Notes: generated from the sequence alone by a model not told the origin. A stretch of DNA of 64,000 nt from an uncultured SAR116 cluster alpha proteobacterium (GCA_902518965.1 CABYIQ010000006.1:1-64000), one strand, 5' to 3'; shown: positions 8,974 through 18,704, counted from the stretch's first letter. Numbers and translations: made by a program.

Positions 8974-9678
8974 TCAGATGCCTAGATATCTGTCAATGGT
9001 CTCAGGTTCAGCCAGAAGTGCGGTTGATGTGCCTTGCCAAGAAACTCTTCCCTTATCTAAAATATAATGGCGATCTGCTAGTTTTGTGATAGCTGAAATA
9101 TCCTTATCAATGATCAAAATAGACTGGCCTTTCTGCTTTAGCTTATTCAGACAGGCCCATATCTGACGTCTTATTAGCGGGGCTAACCCCTCTGTCGCCT
9201 CGTCGAGGATAATTAATTTTGGGTTGGTGATAAGGGCCCTACCAATTGCTAGCATTTGCTGCTCGCCACCAGACAAACGATCTCCGGCGTGGTCAAGTCG
9301 TTCTTTCAGCTGCGGGAACAACTCAATGACACTATCGAATGACCATTCATCCTGTGTATCTGTTTGGGCAGGCCGGTAGAAGGTGAGTAGATTTTCACTA
9401 ACAGATAAATTTGGGAAAATCTGACGGCCTTCTGGAACCAAACCAATGCCCTGGCGGGCAACCTCAAAACTTTCCATGTCAGCATTGGTAATGCCAAACC
9501 TTTTTATCTGGCCTGATTGCAGCGGTAGTTCACCCATGATAGCCCTTACAGTTGTCGTTTTTCCCATGCCGTTGCGACCCATAAGAGAAACACATTCTCC
9601 AGCATTGATATGCAGAGATAAATCAAACAGAACCTGAGCAGCCCCATAACCGGCATTCACTTTATCTAAAGTCAGCAT
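8974..9678 (-). CDS. livF: Branched-chain-type ABC transporter ATP-binding protein (LivF)
   Basis: A 234-residue ATPase with Walker A GRNGMGKTT, the LSGGEQQ signature and Walker B LIILDEA. The ATG at 9678 lies one base after the livG stop, so translation is coupled; longer versions are rejected on family length. LivF and LivG form the nucleotide-binding pair of a HAAT-type importer with LivH and LivM in the membrane and the binding protein at 12437-13594. The usual substrates are branched-chain amino acids, amides, urea or aromatic acids; the ligand here is unknown. Confidence 0.93.
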   Translation of the reverse strand: MLTLDKVNAGYGAAQVLFDLSLHINAGECVSLMGRNGMGKTTTVRAIMGELPLQSGQIKRFGITNADMESFEVARQGIGLVPEGRQIFPNLSVSENLLTFYRPAQTDTQDEWSFDSVIELFPQLKERLDHAGDRLSGGEQQMLAIGRALITNPKLIILDEATEGLAPLIRRQIWACLNKLKQKGQSILIIDKDISAITKLADRHYILDKGRVSWQGTSTALLAEPETIDRYLGI

Positions 9679-9679
9679 G

Positions 9680-10429
9680 TTAATCACCATCGCCGAGATA
9701 GGCTTTGCGAACGGCGCTGTTGTTGCTAATTTCATCAGGTGTTCCGCTGGCGATGGTTTCTCCTTCCACCAGCACTGTTATACGGTCTGCCAATTTAAAT
9801 ACGGCATCCATATCATGCTCAATCAGCAAGGTAGCATGTTGGCTTTTTAAGCTTTTGATGATTGAAGTGATATGGCGGCTCTCTTCTGCACCAGCCCCTG
9901 CCATAGGCTCATCCAGCAATAGAAGTTTAGGGTTTGTTGCGATCGCCAATGCCAGTTCAAGAAGTCGGCGTTCTCCATGAGAGATTTCAGCAGCAAGTTT
10001 TTCAGCCTGATGAAGCAACCCAACCCCTTGCAGAATATCGTGTGCGCCAGATAAAAGAGAGGGATTACTAAAGGCTGGTTCGAAAAACCGGAAGGCTTCC
10101 CCCTTTCGGGCAAGCTCGGCAACAAGTGCATTTTGCAGCACTGTAAATCCCAAAAGAACATTGCTGATTTGAAAGGAACGGCCAATTCCTTTGCGCACCC
10201 TTACAGAGGGTGATGTATTATTTATAAGTTCTCCATTTAAGAGAATTTGTCCAGAATCAGGTTGTTCAGATCCGTATATCTGTTTTATCAGAGTTGTTTT
10301 CCCAGCACCATTTGGCCCGATAAGCGCATGGACATCACCCTTGTTGACAGACAAGTTCAGTTTATGTGTTGCCCGCAGGGCTCCATAAGATTTGCTGATA
10401 TCCTTGAGTTCAAGAATTACTTTAGTCAT
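9680..10429 (-). CDS. livG: Branched-chain-type ABC transporter ATP-binding protein (LivG)
   Basis: A 249-residue ATPase with Walker A GPNGAGKTT, the LivG-style signature ISHGERRLLELA in place of LSGGQ, and Walker B LLLLDEPMAG. It overlaps livM by four bases and precedes livF by one, showing a tightly coupled livHMGF operon. It powers import together with LivF. The modified signature is normal for LivG and is no sign of loss of function. Confidence 0.93.
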   Translation of the reverse strand: MTKVILELKDISKSYGALRATHKLNLSVNKGDVHALIGPNGAGKTTLIKQIYGSEQPDSGQILLNGELINNTSPSVRVRKGIGRSFQISNVLLGFTVLQNALVAELARKGEAFRFFEPAFSNPSLLSGAHDILQGVGLLHQAEKLAAEISHGERRLLELALAIATNPKLLLLDEPMAGAGAEESRHITSIIKSLKSQHATLLIEHDMDAVFKLADRITVLVEGETIASGTPDEISNNSAVRKAYLGDGD

Positions 10430-11430
10430 GTTGTGCCCTGCCGCCGGGTAAGCCGCAAGTATATCTGATGAAATATTGCCATCAGACCACCTTTGGTGAA
10501 CAGGACAACAGCAATCAGCATCGGTCCAAATATTATCATCCAGTTTTCGCTGTAATTAGGGGCAATGAAAAAAAGCAGTTCAGGTAGAAACTCCTCAAGC
10601 AGAAAAAAAACAATCGCGCCGATTAGCGGACCGGCAATATAGGAAAGACCTCCCAAGATAATAACAATCATCAATTCGCCTGACCGGGACCAATGCATAA
10701 TATCGGGTGAGACATATTCCTGCCAGTTTGCAAATAAAGCACCAGCAAGTCCACAAACAGCAGCAGATAAAACATAGGCTATTATTTTGAAACGCAGAGC
10801 AGACAGCCCCATCGCTTCAATGCGTGATTCATTATCCTTAATCCCCTGCAAGATTACGCCAAAGCGAGAATTGATGATGAGTAGAAGAAGAAGGCAAACA
10901 GCAAAAAGAGCCATCCAAATAAGGTAATAGAGTCGGAGTGGATCCCATAAATCAATAATTAAAAATTCAGCACGGTCTACGCCCATACCATCATCACCGC
11001 CGAAGACCTCGAGACTGACAAAGAAAAAATAGAGCATCTGCGCAAAGGCCAGCGTTATCATGATAAAATAAATGCCCTTGGTTCTGAGTGCCAGAAAGCC
11101 AATCGCAAGACCAACAACAGCGCAGAACAGAAGTGCAAAAAGAATATGTAGCCAGCCATTATCAATTCCGTAAAACTGGCTGATGCCGACACTGTAAGCC
11201 CCTATACCGATAAAGGCAGCATGACCAAACGAGACCATTCCTCCAAATCCAAGAATAAGGTTCAGCCCTAACGCAGCCATGCCCAGCAGCATAATACGCA
11301 TGGCAATATCATTCCAAAATGGTAAATCAGTTATGCTAGTGTAAATTGGGAATAAACCAAACCCCAGCAACAGAATAAACAAGGTAGGGGATGATTTAAC
11401 AATTTCCAGACTTCTTTTAAGCGCTTGCAT
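10426..11430 (-). CDS. livM: Branched-chain-type ABC transporter permease (LivM)
   Basis: A 334-residue inner-membrane permease with about nine or ten spans. It includes the GLNLILGFGGMVSFGHAAFIGIGAY segment and the EARAxG-like loop (ESRIEAMGLSALRFK) that contacts the ATPase. The ATG at 11430 is four bases after the livH stop; an upstream in-frame ATG at 11475 would overlap livH and adds a cysteine-rich tail not found in the family. It pairs with LivH to form the channel. Confidence 0.92.
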   Translation of the reverse strand: MQALKRSLEIVKSSPTLFILLLGFGLFPIYTSITDLPFWNDIAMRIMLLGMAALGLNLILGFGGMVSFGHAAFIGIGAYSVGISQFYGIDNGWLHILFALLFCAVVGLAIGFLALRTKGIYFIMITLAFAQMLYFFFVSLEVFGGDDGMGVDRAEFLIIDLWDPLRLYYLIWMALFAVCLLLLLIINSRFGVILQGIKDNESRIEAMGLSALRFKIIAYVLSAAVCGLAGALFANWQEYVSPDIMHWSRSGELMIVIILGGLSYIAGPLIGAIVFFLLEEFLPELLFFIAPNYSENWMIIFGPMLIAVVLFTKGGLMAIFHQIYLRLTRRQGTT

Positions 11431-11434
11431 CACC

Positions 11435-12355
11435 CTAACCTTTCGGCGGAAACAGGCCAGTTGGCTTGAACACAAGTATTACGGCCATCAAGATATATAT
11501 CATCATGGAGGCAAGAGCTGGTCCTGCGCCGTCAGCGGCCGACTGATCCATGAACGCTCTCAGCATCTCTGGCAGGAACACCCTTCCGATTGTATCGACA
11601 AGACCAACAAGAACAGCGGCAATGAAGGCACCACGGACAGAGCCGATGCCGCCAATAATAATGACCACGAGAGACAAGATCAGCAGAGGTTCTCCCATGC
11701 CGGGTTCAACAACTGTCAGAGGAGCAAGCATCATGCCTGCGACGCCTGCCAGGCTCGCACCAACTGAAAAAATAAACCGCCTCAGCATATGAATGTTTAC
11801 ACCAAGCGCAGCAGTCATATCTGGGTTGGCCGCACCTGCTCTGACCATGGCGCCCATGCGTGTTTTGGCAACAAGAATATAAATGCTAATTGCCAATGCC
11901 AGCCCTACAAAAATAACGATAAGGCGAAAGGCCGGATATGGTGTTTCTGGCAGGATGTAAACAAACCCCGACAGAGAGGGTGGCAAATTGGAAAATAGAG
12001 CAGCAGGCCCAAAGCCAATGCGGATCAATTCGTTGAAGAACAGGATTAGTCCGAAAGTTGCTAGCACCTGCTCCATATGGTCGCGTTTATATAAATGTCT
12101 GATGATCAGATATTCAAGCAGATATCCGCTAGCAAAGGTTAATGGGATGGCCAAAAAAATACCAAGATAAAAATTGCCTGTCAGCAGGGTAAATCCTGTG
12201 GCAGCGTATGCCCCAATCATAACCTGCGCGCCATGGGCCAGAAAGACCAGGTCCATAATTCCCAAAATCAGCGTCAGACCAGCAGCCACCAAAAATAGGG
12301 TGACACCAGACTGAATGCCATTGAACACTTGCTCTAACAATAGCGTTATGGTCAT
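11435..12355 (-). CDS. livH: Branched-chain-type ABC transporter permease (LivH)
   Basis: A 306-residue permease with about eight spans. It has the N-terminal GIQSGVTLFLVAAGLTLILG stretch of LivH and the coupling-loop region around RAGAANPDMTAALGVN. It is the first gene of the livHMGF run, 81 bases after the binding-protein gene. A weak hairpin in that gap is not convincing as a terminator. Together with LivM it forms the membrane path for the ligand delivered by the binding protein. Confidence 0.92.
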   Translation of the reverse strand: MTITLLLEQVFNGIQSGVTLFLVAAGLTLILGIMDLVFLAHGAQVMIGAYAATGFTLLTGNFYLGIFLAIPLTFASGYLLEYLIIRHLYKRDHMEQVLATFGLILFFNELIRIGFGPAALFSNLPPSLSGFVYILPETPYPAFRLIVIFVGLALAISIYILVAKTRMGAMVRAGAANPDMTAALGVNIHMLRRFIFSVGASLAGVAGMMLAPLTVVEPGMGEPLLILSLVVIIIGGIGSVRGAFIAAVLVGLVDTIGRVFLPEMLRAFMDQSAADGAGPALASMMIYILMAVILVFKPTGLFPPKG

Positions 12356-12436
12356 TCGACTTGCCGCCTGCCGTTCAATTTGAAAACCGGATGAATGGCA
12401 GTCAGATCATGGCTGCCCTGCCTTGTTCAGTTTACT

Positions 12437-13594
12437 CTAAAATTTGCAGTCCTTGGCATAGACATCGCCATGATTTTCCATAACGGTTCCAATGATTTTT
12501 AACGTCGCATTACCTTCCTTGTCCAAGATGACTTCACGCAGATAAACATTTTGCACGGGGAACTGATTTGTATTCATCGCTAAAAGGCCACGTGTTGTGG
12601 GGATATTGCCTTTTGCTAAAACAGATCTCATTGCTTCTGTCTCTGTGCTACCAGACGTCCGTACAGCATGATCAATTGCCATCATCGTATCATAAGCTTG
12701 CGCTGCATAGAATGAGGGGTAACCGCCATATGCTGCTTTGTAGTCGGCCACAAATTTCTTGTTCATGTCATTATCAAGGTCAGGTGACCAGGTCTGTGTA
12801 TTGATTGTGCCAAGGGCTGTTTCTTTAAGCGCTGGCAGAGAAATTCCATCAACAGCAAACACAGAATAAAGCTTGCTAACCGAATCCATATTGCTTTGGT
12901 TCCACTGCTTCACAAAGTTCACAGCCATGCCGCCAGGTTGAAATATGAACGTGGCTTCTGGTTTGGCTGAGCGCAACGCAGACAATTCAGCCTGAAAATC
13001 ACTTTGACCAAGTTTGGTGTAAACTTCGCCAATAATCTCGCCTTTGAAATGTCGTTTGAAACCAGTTAGCATATCTTTACCAGCCTGATAATTTGGGGCT
13101 AGCATATAGACAGAGTTTATGCCGGCATCCTGCATATATTTGCCCATGCCCTCAGATGTCTGATCATTTTGCCAAGACATGGACACAAAATTCTTATGAC
13201 ATTTATCACCGGCCAACGGAGATGGGCCTGCATTTGAGCTAATTAGCAATGTGTCAGATCGCGTGACCTGCTTATGAATGGCCATTAACAAATTCGACCA
13301 AATGATGCCAGCAACTACATTAACCTTGTCGCGTTTAATCAAACGGTTCGCTAACTGCTTGGCAACATCAGGCTTACGTTGGTCGTCAACAAAAATTACT
13401 TCCGCGTCATGGCCGCCAAGTTTGCCTCCGGTATGCTCGAGCGCTAGATTAACGCCATTCTGCATCTGCTTGCCAATAATGCCTGCAGAACCAGATAAGG
13501 TTGTCATATATCCCACTTTAAAGGAATCTGCGAATGCTGAGCTGTTTGCCAGCATCAAAGTTGTCACGGCAACTGCCATTATCGTATGTTTCAT
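12437..13594 (-). CDS. ABC transporter substrate-binding protein, type I fold (LivK-like)
   Basis: A secreted binding protein of 385 residues. The signal peptide ends SSAFA, followed by DSFKVGYMTTLSG, the usual start of the two-lobed leucine/amide-binding fold. AGIIWSNLLMAI and SNAGPSPLAG mark the ligand pocket. The ATG follows AGAGGT. It is the first gene of the liv operon. The pocket does not have the strongest hallmarks of Leu/Ile/Val binding; relatives of this type often bind aromatic or other carboxylic acids. I leave the substrate open. Confidence 0.9.
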   Translation of the reverse strand: MKHTIMAVAVTTLMLANSSAFADSFKVGYMTTLSGSAGIIGKQMQNGVNLALEHTGGKLGGHDAEVIFVDDQRKPDVAKQLANRLIKRDKVNVVAGIIWSNLLMAIHKQVTRSDTLLISSNAGPSPLAGDKCHKNFVSMSWQNDQTSEGMGKYMQDAGINSVYMLAPNYQAGKDMLTGFKRHFKGEIIGEVYTKLGQSDFQAELSALRSAKPEATFIFQPGGMAVNFVKQWNQSNMDSVSKLYSVFAVDGISLPALKETALGTINTQTWSPDLDNDMNKKFVADYKAAYGGYPSFYAAQAYDTMMAIDHAVRTSGSTETEAMRSVLAKGNIPTTRGLLAMNTNQFPVQNVYLREVILDKEGNATLKIIGTVMENHGDVYAKDCKF

Positions 13595-13797
13595 GATATT
13601 GACCTCTGATTTCTACATATAATCAAATTCATTAAGAAATTTTCATTTAAATAAATTTGGCCCTAAGTTGCAAATTTAATTAGCACAAATGGTCATAAAA
13701 AGACCTTTATCAATGGTTTTGGCCTATCAAAAGCAAGAAAATATAGAGTTCTTTTGAAAGACCTAATGGAAATTTCGGCTTTGCAATTGCTTGAAGA

Positions 13798-13998
13798 TTA
13801 TATTTTAAGAACGCTGTGCGAAATGTCGTAGAAATCAATCTTGGCTACGGCAGATGCCTTCCAAGCCTCAGTTGCATCTTCTTTACTCTCATGAGATGAC
13901 AAAATAGTTACGCGAGCAGGGCGGACAGAACTGTCGACTTCAACCACTTGGAATTTAGACAGGTGGAAAGTTTTCTCTAAGTTCATATCTTGGGACAT
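13798..13998 (-). CDS. Small conserved-looking soluble protein, unknown function
   Basis: A short acidic protein of 66 residues with no signal peptide or membrane helix. Its mixed alpha/beta pattern includes KFQVVEVDSS, RVTILSSHES and KIDFYDIS. Two ATGs are possible; the one at 13998 is preferred because TAGGAG lies nine bases before it, while the ATG at 14004 is too close. It lies alone between the binding protein and the BASS-type carrier. I do not recognise the family. Confidence 0.6.
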   Translation of the reverse strand: MSQDMNLEKTFHLSKFQVVEVDSSVRPARVTILSSHESKEDATEAWKASAVAKIDFYDISHSVLKI

Positions 13999-14082
13999 GT
14001 CCATTTCTCCTATTTTATCAAACGTTGGTGGATTAACAAAATAAATCGATGCACTCAACAGACTCGTTGAGTATTGCTGAAA

Positions 14083-15036
14083 TTATTTCTTGGGTATTTT
14101 TTGTGTTCTGTTCAACAAACCTAAGAAAAGTGGTGTCAGATAGAGCGGTACCTGGTACATAGCTGTGAACAGGCCCATCACTGGGTCATAAGGAAGGGCC
14201 GCATAATACAAGCCAACATTTCGATTGCCAGCTATAACAGCCATTACTTTTAGTGTGTCCTTTGCCTGCTTAGCGCGCAAAAAAATGGCAAGCAACATCA
14301 TGAAGAGTTGACTGCCAAAATTCATGAGGACCGCCAGCGCTAGAAGCTGATAAGCAAGAACAGGCGAAATGGATATCTGTGTGCTGACACCGTTGAATAC
14401 AGGAATGAGAAAAATCAGCATCGCGCACGTTGAAATGCCGTCAAAAACAGTACGATGCTCTTCAATCTTTTTTCTGCTGATAAGCCGTTGTCCTAGCAAG
14501 GCAAGTCCGCCACCAATTACAATCATCAATGCCAAACGTGTTAACAGATCAATGGGATCAATTGAGACGATATTGAATAAAAACAAGCTGCTGACAAATG
14601 GGCCAGATAGAGGGGCAATCAGGCTGGTCATAGCAACCAGTTCCATTGCTAAAATAGGTCTGAACCCAAGAAGAAGACACATCCAAACTGTTGAGGCAAT
14701 GGGCGGAGCAACAGCATACCAGACCAGAACAGGTATGAACATTTCTGCAAGTCCAAGACTTCGTGCAGTGAAAACAAATAGACAGGGAATCAGGATAAGA
14801 ATCACAAGGCTAAGGCCAAGACTTTGGAGAATGCGACGAGGTTGAACAGCTCCCCTTATTGCGATGCCCAGATCTAGTCTTATCATTGCTGATGCATATA
14901 TAATTATGATCACCAACGGCACCATATCCCTTACCTGTTCCCCAAGGTCAGGTAAAATTACTGCGACGCAAAGGCCAATGGGCAAACATAAACGCGCATG
15001 TTTACCCAAAAAGCTAAGGCTGTTTATTAAGAACAT
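14083..15036 (-). CDS. Bile acid:sodium symporter (BASS) superfamily transporter
   Basis: An integral membrane protein of 317 residues with about nine or ten spans. The AGNRNVGLYYAALP segment near the C-terminus is the conserved crossover region of BASS/SBF carriers, which move organic anions with sodium. The ATG at 15036 follows the upstream MFS stop by four bases, implying coupling; a longer frame from 15102 would overlap that gene. Substrate unknown; pantoate, pyruvate-like and sulfated or steroid anions are transported by relatives. Confidence 0.75.
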   Translation of the reverse strand: MFLINSLSFLGKHARLCLPIGLCVAVILPDLGEQVRDMVPLVIIIIYASAMIRLDLGIAIRGAVQPRRILQSLGLSLVILILIPCLFVFTARSLGLAEMFIPVLVWYAVAPPIASTVWMCLLLGFRPILAMELVAMTSLIAPLSGPFVSSLFLFNIVSIDPIDLLTRLALMIVIGGGLALLGQRLISRKKIEEHRTVFDGISTCAMLIFLIPVFNGVSTQISISPVLAYQLLALAVLMNFGSQLFMMLLAIFLRAKQAKDTLKVMAVIAGNRNVGLYYAALPYDPVMGLFTAMYQVPLYLTPLFLGLLNRTQKIPKK

Positions 15037-15040
15037 GATA

Positions 15041-16231
15041 TTACGCTGTGTTTCTATGCAAGCTTGGGAGGATAAATCCAGAAAGAAAAATAAGACAGGC
15101 AATCATACTCATAACGGAAAATAAATCTGACATCTGATAACCTGTCTGCAGCATGAAGCTACTAAGTGGCAGAACAGAAGCACCGATGCATAAGTTTAAA
15201 AGGAATTTTATACTCAGAATCCGGCCCCGCCAGCTGTCAGGTACATAGCGCGACATCACAGCGTCTGTTATAGGGATCTGACCAAAGACAAAGGACATGG
15301 CAATAATCATGAAAAACAGCAGGGCCAGGTCAGAAAAAGACGCGGCCAGAAAAACAAAGACAACTTGTCCAACCGCAATGCATAGCAGCACTGTCTTAGC
15401 AGATATTCTGTCAATCAGCCAACCCACACCAATTTGCGCGAAGGAGGCGATAGCATACACGATCGAGGCCAATAAACCTGTGATAGCAACAGATGTGGTT
15501 AAGTTTTGCATTTCAAGCTCAAAATATCGCGGAACAAGGAAGGTCATGCCCCCAAAGATAAAGCCACCAGCCGAGGTTATTAGAGCTAATGCAAGCAGAG
15601 CGCGGTGCCATCCGTCAACAAAGCCATATTTGTTTGTTTTTGCTGATTGTGTTGGTTGACTATCATGCTCGGTTTTCAAATTAGCAACAAATATCAGGCC
15701 ATAGCCCAAACAGAACAAGCCTGATAGCATAAAGCCCATGCGCCAATCATCGAATAACAGAATTAAACCAATAATGAGCGGCGCAAAGGCCACCCCCATA
15801 TTGCCAAAGACACCGTTTATGCCCAAACGAAATCCGATCTTCTCATTCTGTTTTAGCAATATGGCAATGCCAACTGGATGATAAATAGAGGCAAAAACCC
15901 CAATGAGGGCAAGGCCCATCATCACCCCAATTAGCGATTGTGCAAAGGAAGTTAAGATAGCTGCCACCCCTATTCCAAAATGGTACACAACCATCATTAG
16001 TGAACGCGAATAGCGGTCCGCAAGTCTAGCAGAAATTGGCGCGCAGGCTCCAAACAAAACTAGCCCTAATGTGCCATAGCTTATAATTTGCTCATAGCTA
16101 ACGCCAAAATGCTGCCCAGCATCATAGGCAGCTTTCGCGAAAATCAGCATTACAAAATGATCAAGAAAATGGCTGATATTTATGAACAGATCGTTCACAG
16201 TTTTGTTTCGTAGATGAGAAATCATTTTCAT
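15041..16231 (-). CDS. MFS transporter
   Basis: A 396-residue major facilitator with 12 predicted spans. The motif A-like loop SARLADRYSR lies between helices 2 and 3, and a second copy (GWLIDRISAK) lies at the equivalent place in the second half. It is followed after four bases by the BASS-type carrier and preceded by two small membrane proteins, so the group could be one membrane-transport operon. Substrate not readable from sequence. Confidence 0.85.
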   Translation of the reverse strand: MKMISHLRNKTVNDLFINISHFLDHFVMLIFAKAAYDAGQHFGVSYEQIISYGTLGLVLFGACAPISARLADRYSRSLMMVVYHFGIGVAAILTSFAQSLIGVMMGLALIGVFASIYHPVGIAILLKQNEKIGFRLGINGVFGNMGVAFAPLIIGLILLFDDWRMGFMLSGLFCLGYGLIFVANLKTEHDSQPTQSAKTNKYGFVDGWHRALLALALITSAGGFIFGGMTFLVPRYFELEMQNLTTSVAITGLLASIVYAIASFAQIGVGWLIDRISAKTVLLCIAVGQVVFVFLAASFSDLALLFFMIIAMSFVFGQIPITDAVMSRYVPDSWRGRILSIKFLLNLCIGASVLPLSSFMLQTGYQMSDLFSVMSMIACLIFLSGFILPSLHRNTA

Positions 16232-16253
16232 GAAAAGCCTAATTTCTATGTGA

Positions 16254-16556
16254 TTAGGTTTTCTCAGTTTTGTTCAACAGGTCATCAAGGGTAGTGCTTT
16301 GGTCGCTATCTTTTTCTTCAGTATCATCTCCGTCTTCGTCGTGGTCATTTTTGGATTTTTCCCCAAGAAGCTCTTTATTCTGAGTTTCTAAATGACGAAC
16401 CAAACTCGTCAATCGTTTCAACTGATGGGCGTGAGTGTCTACGTATTGCTTTTGCCGTTCGGTTTCACCCAGAACTTGCATTAATAAGCCTCCTAAAATA
16501 AAGAGACCAATTCCCAAAAGCACAACGGCCCATTCCAGCCAATCAAATTGCGTCAT
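16254..16556 (-). CDS. Small membrane-anchored coiled-coil protein
   Basis: A protein of about 100 residues with one N-terminal transmembrane helix (VVLLGIGLFILGGLLMQVL), then a heptad-like stretch (about residues 35-65), then a very acidic tail rich in Asp/Glu/Ser. Such proteins often act as scaffolds or cell-envelope accessory factors, but I do not recognise a family. A TTG at 16565 or the ATG at 16556 may start it; AAGGA lies upstream of both. It is 22 bases upstream of the MFS gene and may be co-transcribed. Confidence 0.6.
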   Translation of the reverse strand: MTQFDWLEWAVVLLGIGLFILGGLLMQVLGETERQKQYVDTHAHQLKRLTSLVRHLETQNKELLGEKSKNDHDEDGDDTEEKDSDQSTTLDDLLNKTEKT

Positions 16557-16601
16557 GTTTTCCAAACATCCTTTTTGAGTGCCAAGTTATACTACTATAG
16601 T

Positions 16602-16829
16602 TTAGAGAATTTGAGTTAATCCCCACAAGAGATATAAACCAACAAGCACTGTCACGATAGCTTCAAAGCGAGTGATTTCAAATCCAGCTATTGAAAAAAA
16701 AGGTTTAATCTTTTGTTTTTCCACTTTTACTTTAATGAAAGATTTTAAGCCTAAAGCTCTGCCGATACGGTTGGCCCCAGCCCATAATGCTACAAGTCCT
16801 ATACATAAAATGATTAGTTTGCCTATCAT
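16602..16829 (-). CDS. Small two-helix membrane protein
   Basis: About 75 residues with one N-terminal helix (IGKLIILCIGLVALWAGA), a basic linker rich in Lys (KVKVEKQKIKP) and a second helix ending the chain (AIVTVLVGLYLLWGL). The in-frame start could be the ATG at 16829 or a TTG at 16874 overlapping the upstream BKACE gene by 20 bases; no ribosome site decides it. Family unknown. Together with the coiled-coil protein downstream it makes a pair of small membrane genes in the same direction. Confidence 0.55.
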   Translation of the reverse strand: MIGKLIILCIGLVALWAGANRIGRALGLKSFIKVKVEKQKIKPFFSIAGFEITRFEAIVTVLVGLYLLWGLTQIL

Positions 16830-16854
16830 GAATCTTGTCAGTCCACTTACACAA

Positions 16855-17661
16855 TTATTGAGTTTTGGATTCAAAAAGTGTGCGTGCCGCAGTCACTCGT
16901 TCTGTGTTGTTTTCAGCAATTGTTCCATTTGGCATGAATAGCGAATTTTCAAATCCCACACGCACTTTCCCGCCAAGTGACACAGCCTTTTGAAGGCATA
17001 TTTGTTCCTGTTCTGCAAATGCGCAGATGGCCCATTCCGGAGACAGTTTCAGACTCTTTAATTTCTCTAAAAAATGCTCTATCAGTTCAGGTTTACTGAC
17101 CCGTCCGGAATAATGTCCTATTGTAAAAAGACACCAGATATCATCTTCTGGCAGACCTGCCTTGTCGATGATTTGCCGCACGATGTCTAAATGATCTGGA
17201 AAATAGCAGATATGTTGAATCCGTGTTCCAGCCTCATAAAGGGTTTTATACAGCTTAATATCATCTGAGGTCGGCTGACCATCGGGAATCATTTCAATTA
17301 TTCCAATTGAAATTCCTGGTGGCATAACCTCATAGGCGAGGGCGCGCATATCTTCAGGACTGTAGCGTCCCACACTCTCTGTTGTAATTTGAAGATGCAT
17401 TTCTGGGACGGCAATAGCCAGCTCAGCAAGGGCTTCTTTATAAAGGCCAGCGTCAAGAACATGTTGTTGTTCATTATCACGAACATGAAAATGCATCGCA
17501 CCTGCACCCGCTTCATAACACGATGCGGCCGTTGTAACGATTTCTTTGATTGTAACGGGTATAGCCGGATGGTCTGCTATTGTGCGGCGTGCCCCGTTTG
17601 GGGCAACCATTATTTGCGGCAGTATTTTAGGCTTTGCGAAGGCCATCGTGGCTTTATCCAT
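16855..17661 (-). CDS. BKACE-family (DUF849) beta-keto acid cleavage enzyme
   Basis: A metal-dependent enzyme of about 268 residues that splits a beta-keto acid with acetyl-CoA, giving a CoA thioester and acetoacetate. The N-terminal MVAPNGARR and HPAIPVT segments, the zinc-binding HFHVRD near the first third, the catalytic Glu region (QITTES) and RVGFEN near the end are all hallmarks. The start is uncertain: in-frame ATGs exist at 17661, 17673, 17724 and 17814, and the family usually begins shortly before the KILPQIMVAPNG segment, so 17661 is used. 3-Keto-5-aminohexanoate, betaine-derived dehydrocarnitine and other beta-keto acids are known substrates; specificity is not assignable here. Confidence 0.85.
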   Translation of the reverse strand: MDKATMAFAKPKILPQIMVAPNGARRTIADHPAIPVTIKEIVTTAASCYEAGAGAMHFHVRDNEQQHVLDAGLYKEALAELAIAVPEMHLQITTESVGRYSPEDMRALAYEVMPPGISIGIIEMIPDGQPTSDDIKLYKTLYEAGTRIQHICYFPDHLDIVRQIIDKAGLPEDDIWCLFTIGHYSGRVSKPELIEHFLEKLKSLKLSPEWAICAFAEQEQICLQKAVSLGGKVRVGFENSLFMPNGTIAENNTERVTAARTLFESKTQ

Positions 17662-17834
17662 GTCAAAAAACATCACTGGATTTACTCTAGCTGTCCTCTG
17701 TAAGCGCGTCCATAGCGTAGACATCTTGTCCTTGAGGTTGGTCCATCTGTCTTGATTGATGCGGTCTTGTTTCCTAGGGTGTGACGCGGTAATATTTTTA
17801 AAACATTGCTTCAAAATAGGTCGTGCAAGGAAGA

Positions 17835-18704
17835 ATGTCAGTTCCGCAGGTAAAGGGTTTTTTTGATCCGAACAGTCATACGATCAGTTATGTGGTCTTT
17901 GATCAGGATAGCAAACAGAGTGCTGTAATCGATTCCGTTCTTGATTTTGATTATGCGTCAGGGACAATTAGCTATGACATGGCAGATCAGATTTTAGCTT
18001 ATATTCAGAAGCTTGACCTTGATGTTGTCTGGCATATTGAAACGCATGTTCATGCTGACCACTTGTCTGCGGCTCCATATTTGCAGGAAAAGGTTGGCGG
18101 CCAGCTGATGATTTCAAGAGAAATTACAGAGGTACAGAAAATTTTTGGCAAGGTTTTCAATGCCGGCACTGAGTTTGAGCGTGATGGCAGTCAATTTGAT
18201 AGACTTTTGGATGATAATGACAGCTATCAACTGGGTTGCTTTTCTGGACGGGCCATTCACACGCCAGGTCACACGCCGGCCTGTATGGCCCACATAATTG
18301 GGGATGCAGTTTTTGTGGGGGATACATTATTTATGCCTGACGGCGGGACGGCCCGCGCTGATTTTCCGGGTGGCGATGCCCGGATATTGTATCGTTCAAT
18401 TCATAAAATTCTTGCTTTGCCTGATACAACACGTCTGTTTGTGTGTCACGACTATATGCCAGACGGCCGAAAGTTGGCGTGGCAAACAACAGTGGGGGAA
18501 CAGAGGCAAAAAAATATCCATGTTGGAGGCGGTATCAGTGAAGATGATTTTGCGGCAATGCGCGAAGCACGTGATGCGAGCCTATCTATGCCCCGTCTGA
18601 TTATGCCCTCTATTCAGGTGAATATGCGTGCTGGCAATATGCCGCCGAGCGAAGAGAACGGTGAGATTTATTTGAAAGTCCCGGTGTCTGGATTAAAAGG
18701 GTGA
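17835..18704 (+). CDS. Metallo-beta-lactamase-fold hydrolase, ETHE1/Blh-like
   Basis: A protein of 289 residues with the metal motif HVHADH (His71, His73, Asp75, His76), HTPGHTPA near 140 and VGDTLF near 160. These place it with persulfide dioxygenase (ETHE1) and Blh-type proteins, which oxidise glutathione persulfide to sulfite. The ATG at 17835 follows AAGGAAG; a GTG at 17823 is less likely. Two YeeE/YedE genes follow within 15 bases each, the usual company of Blh in alphaproteobacterial sulfide-detoxification operons. No rhodanese domain is fused. Confidence 0.85.
   Translation: MSVPQVKGFFDPNSHTISYVVFDQDSKQSAVIDSVLDFDYASGTISYDMADQILAYIQKLDLDVVWHIETHVHADHLSAAPYLQEKVGGQLMISREITEVQKIFGKVFNAGTEFERDGSQFDRLLDDNDSYQLGCFSGRAIHTPGHTPACMAHIIGDAVFVGDTLFMPDGGTARADFPGGDARILYRSIHKILALPDTTRLFVCHDYMPDGRKLAWQTTVGEQRQKNIHVGGGISEDDFAAMREARDASLSMPRLIMPSIQVNMRAGNMPPSEENGEIYLKVPVSGLKG

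Noticed and set aside
12361-12436. Hairpin between the ABC binding-protein gene and livH as an attenuator
   Set aside because: Only five paired bases with a long loop and no U-run; it is too weak compared with the tctC and dctP hairpins.
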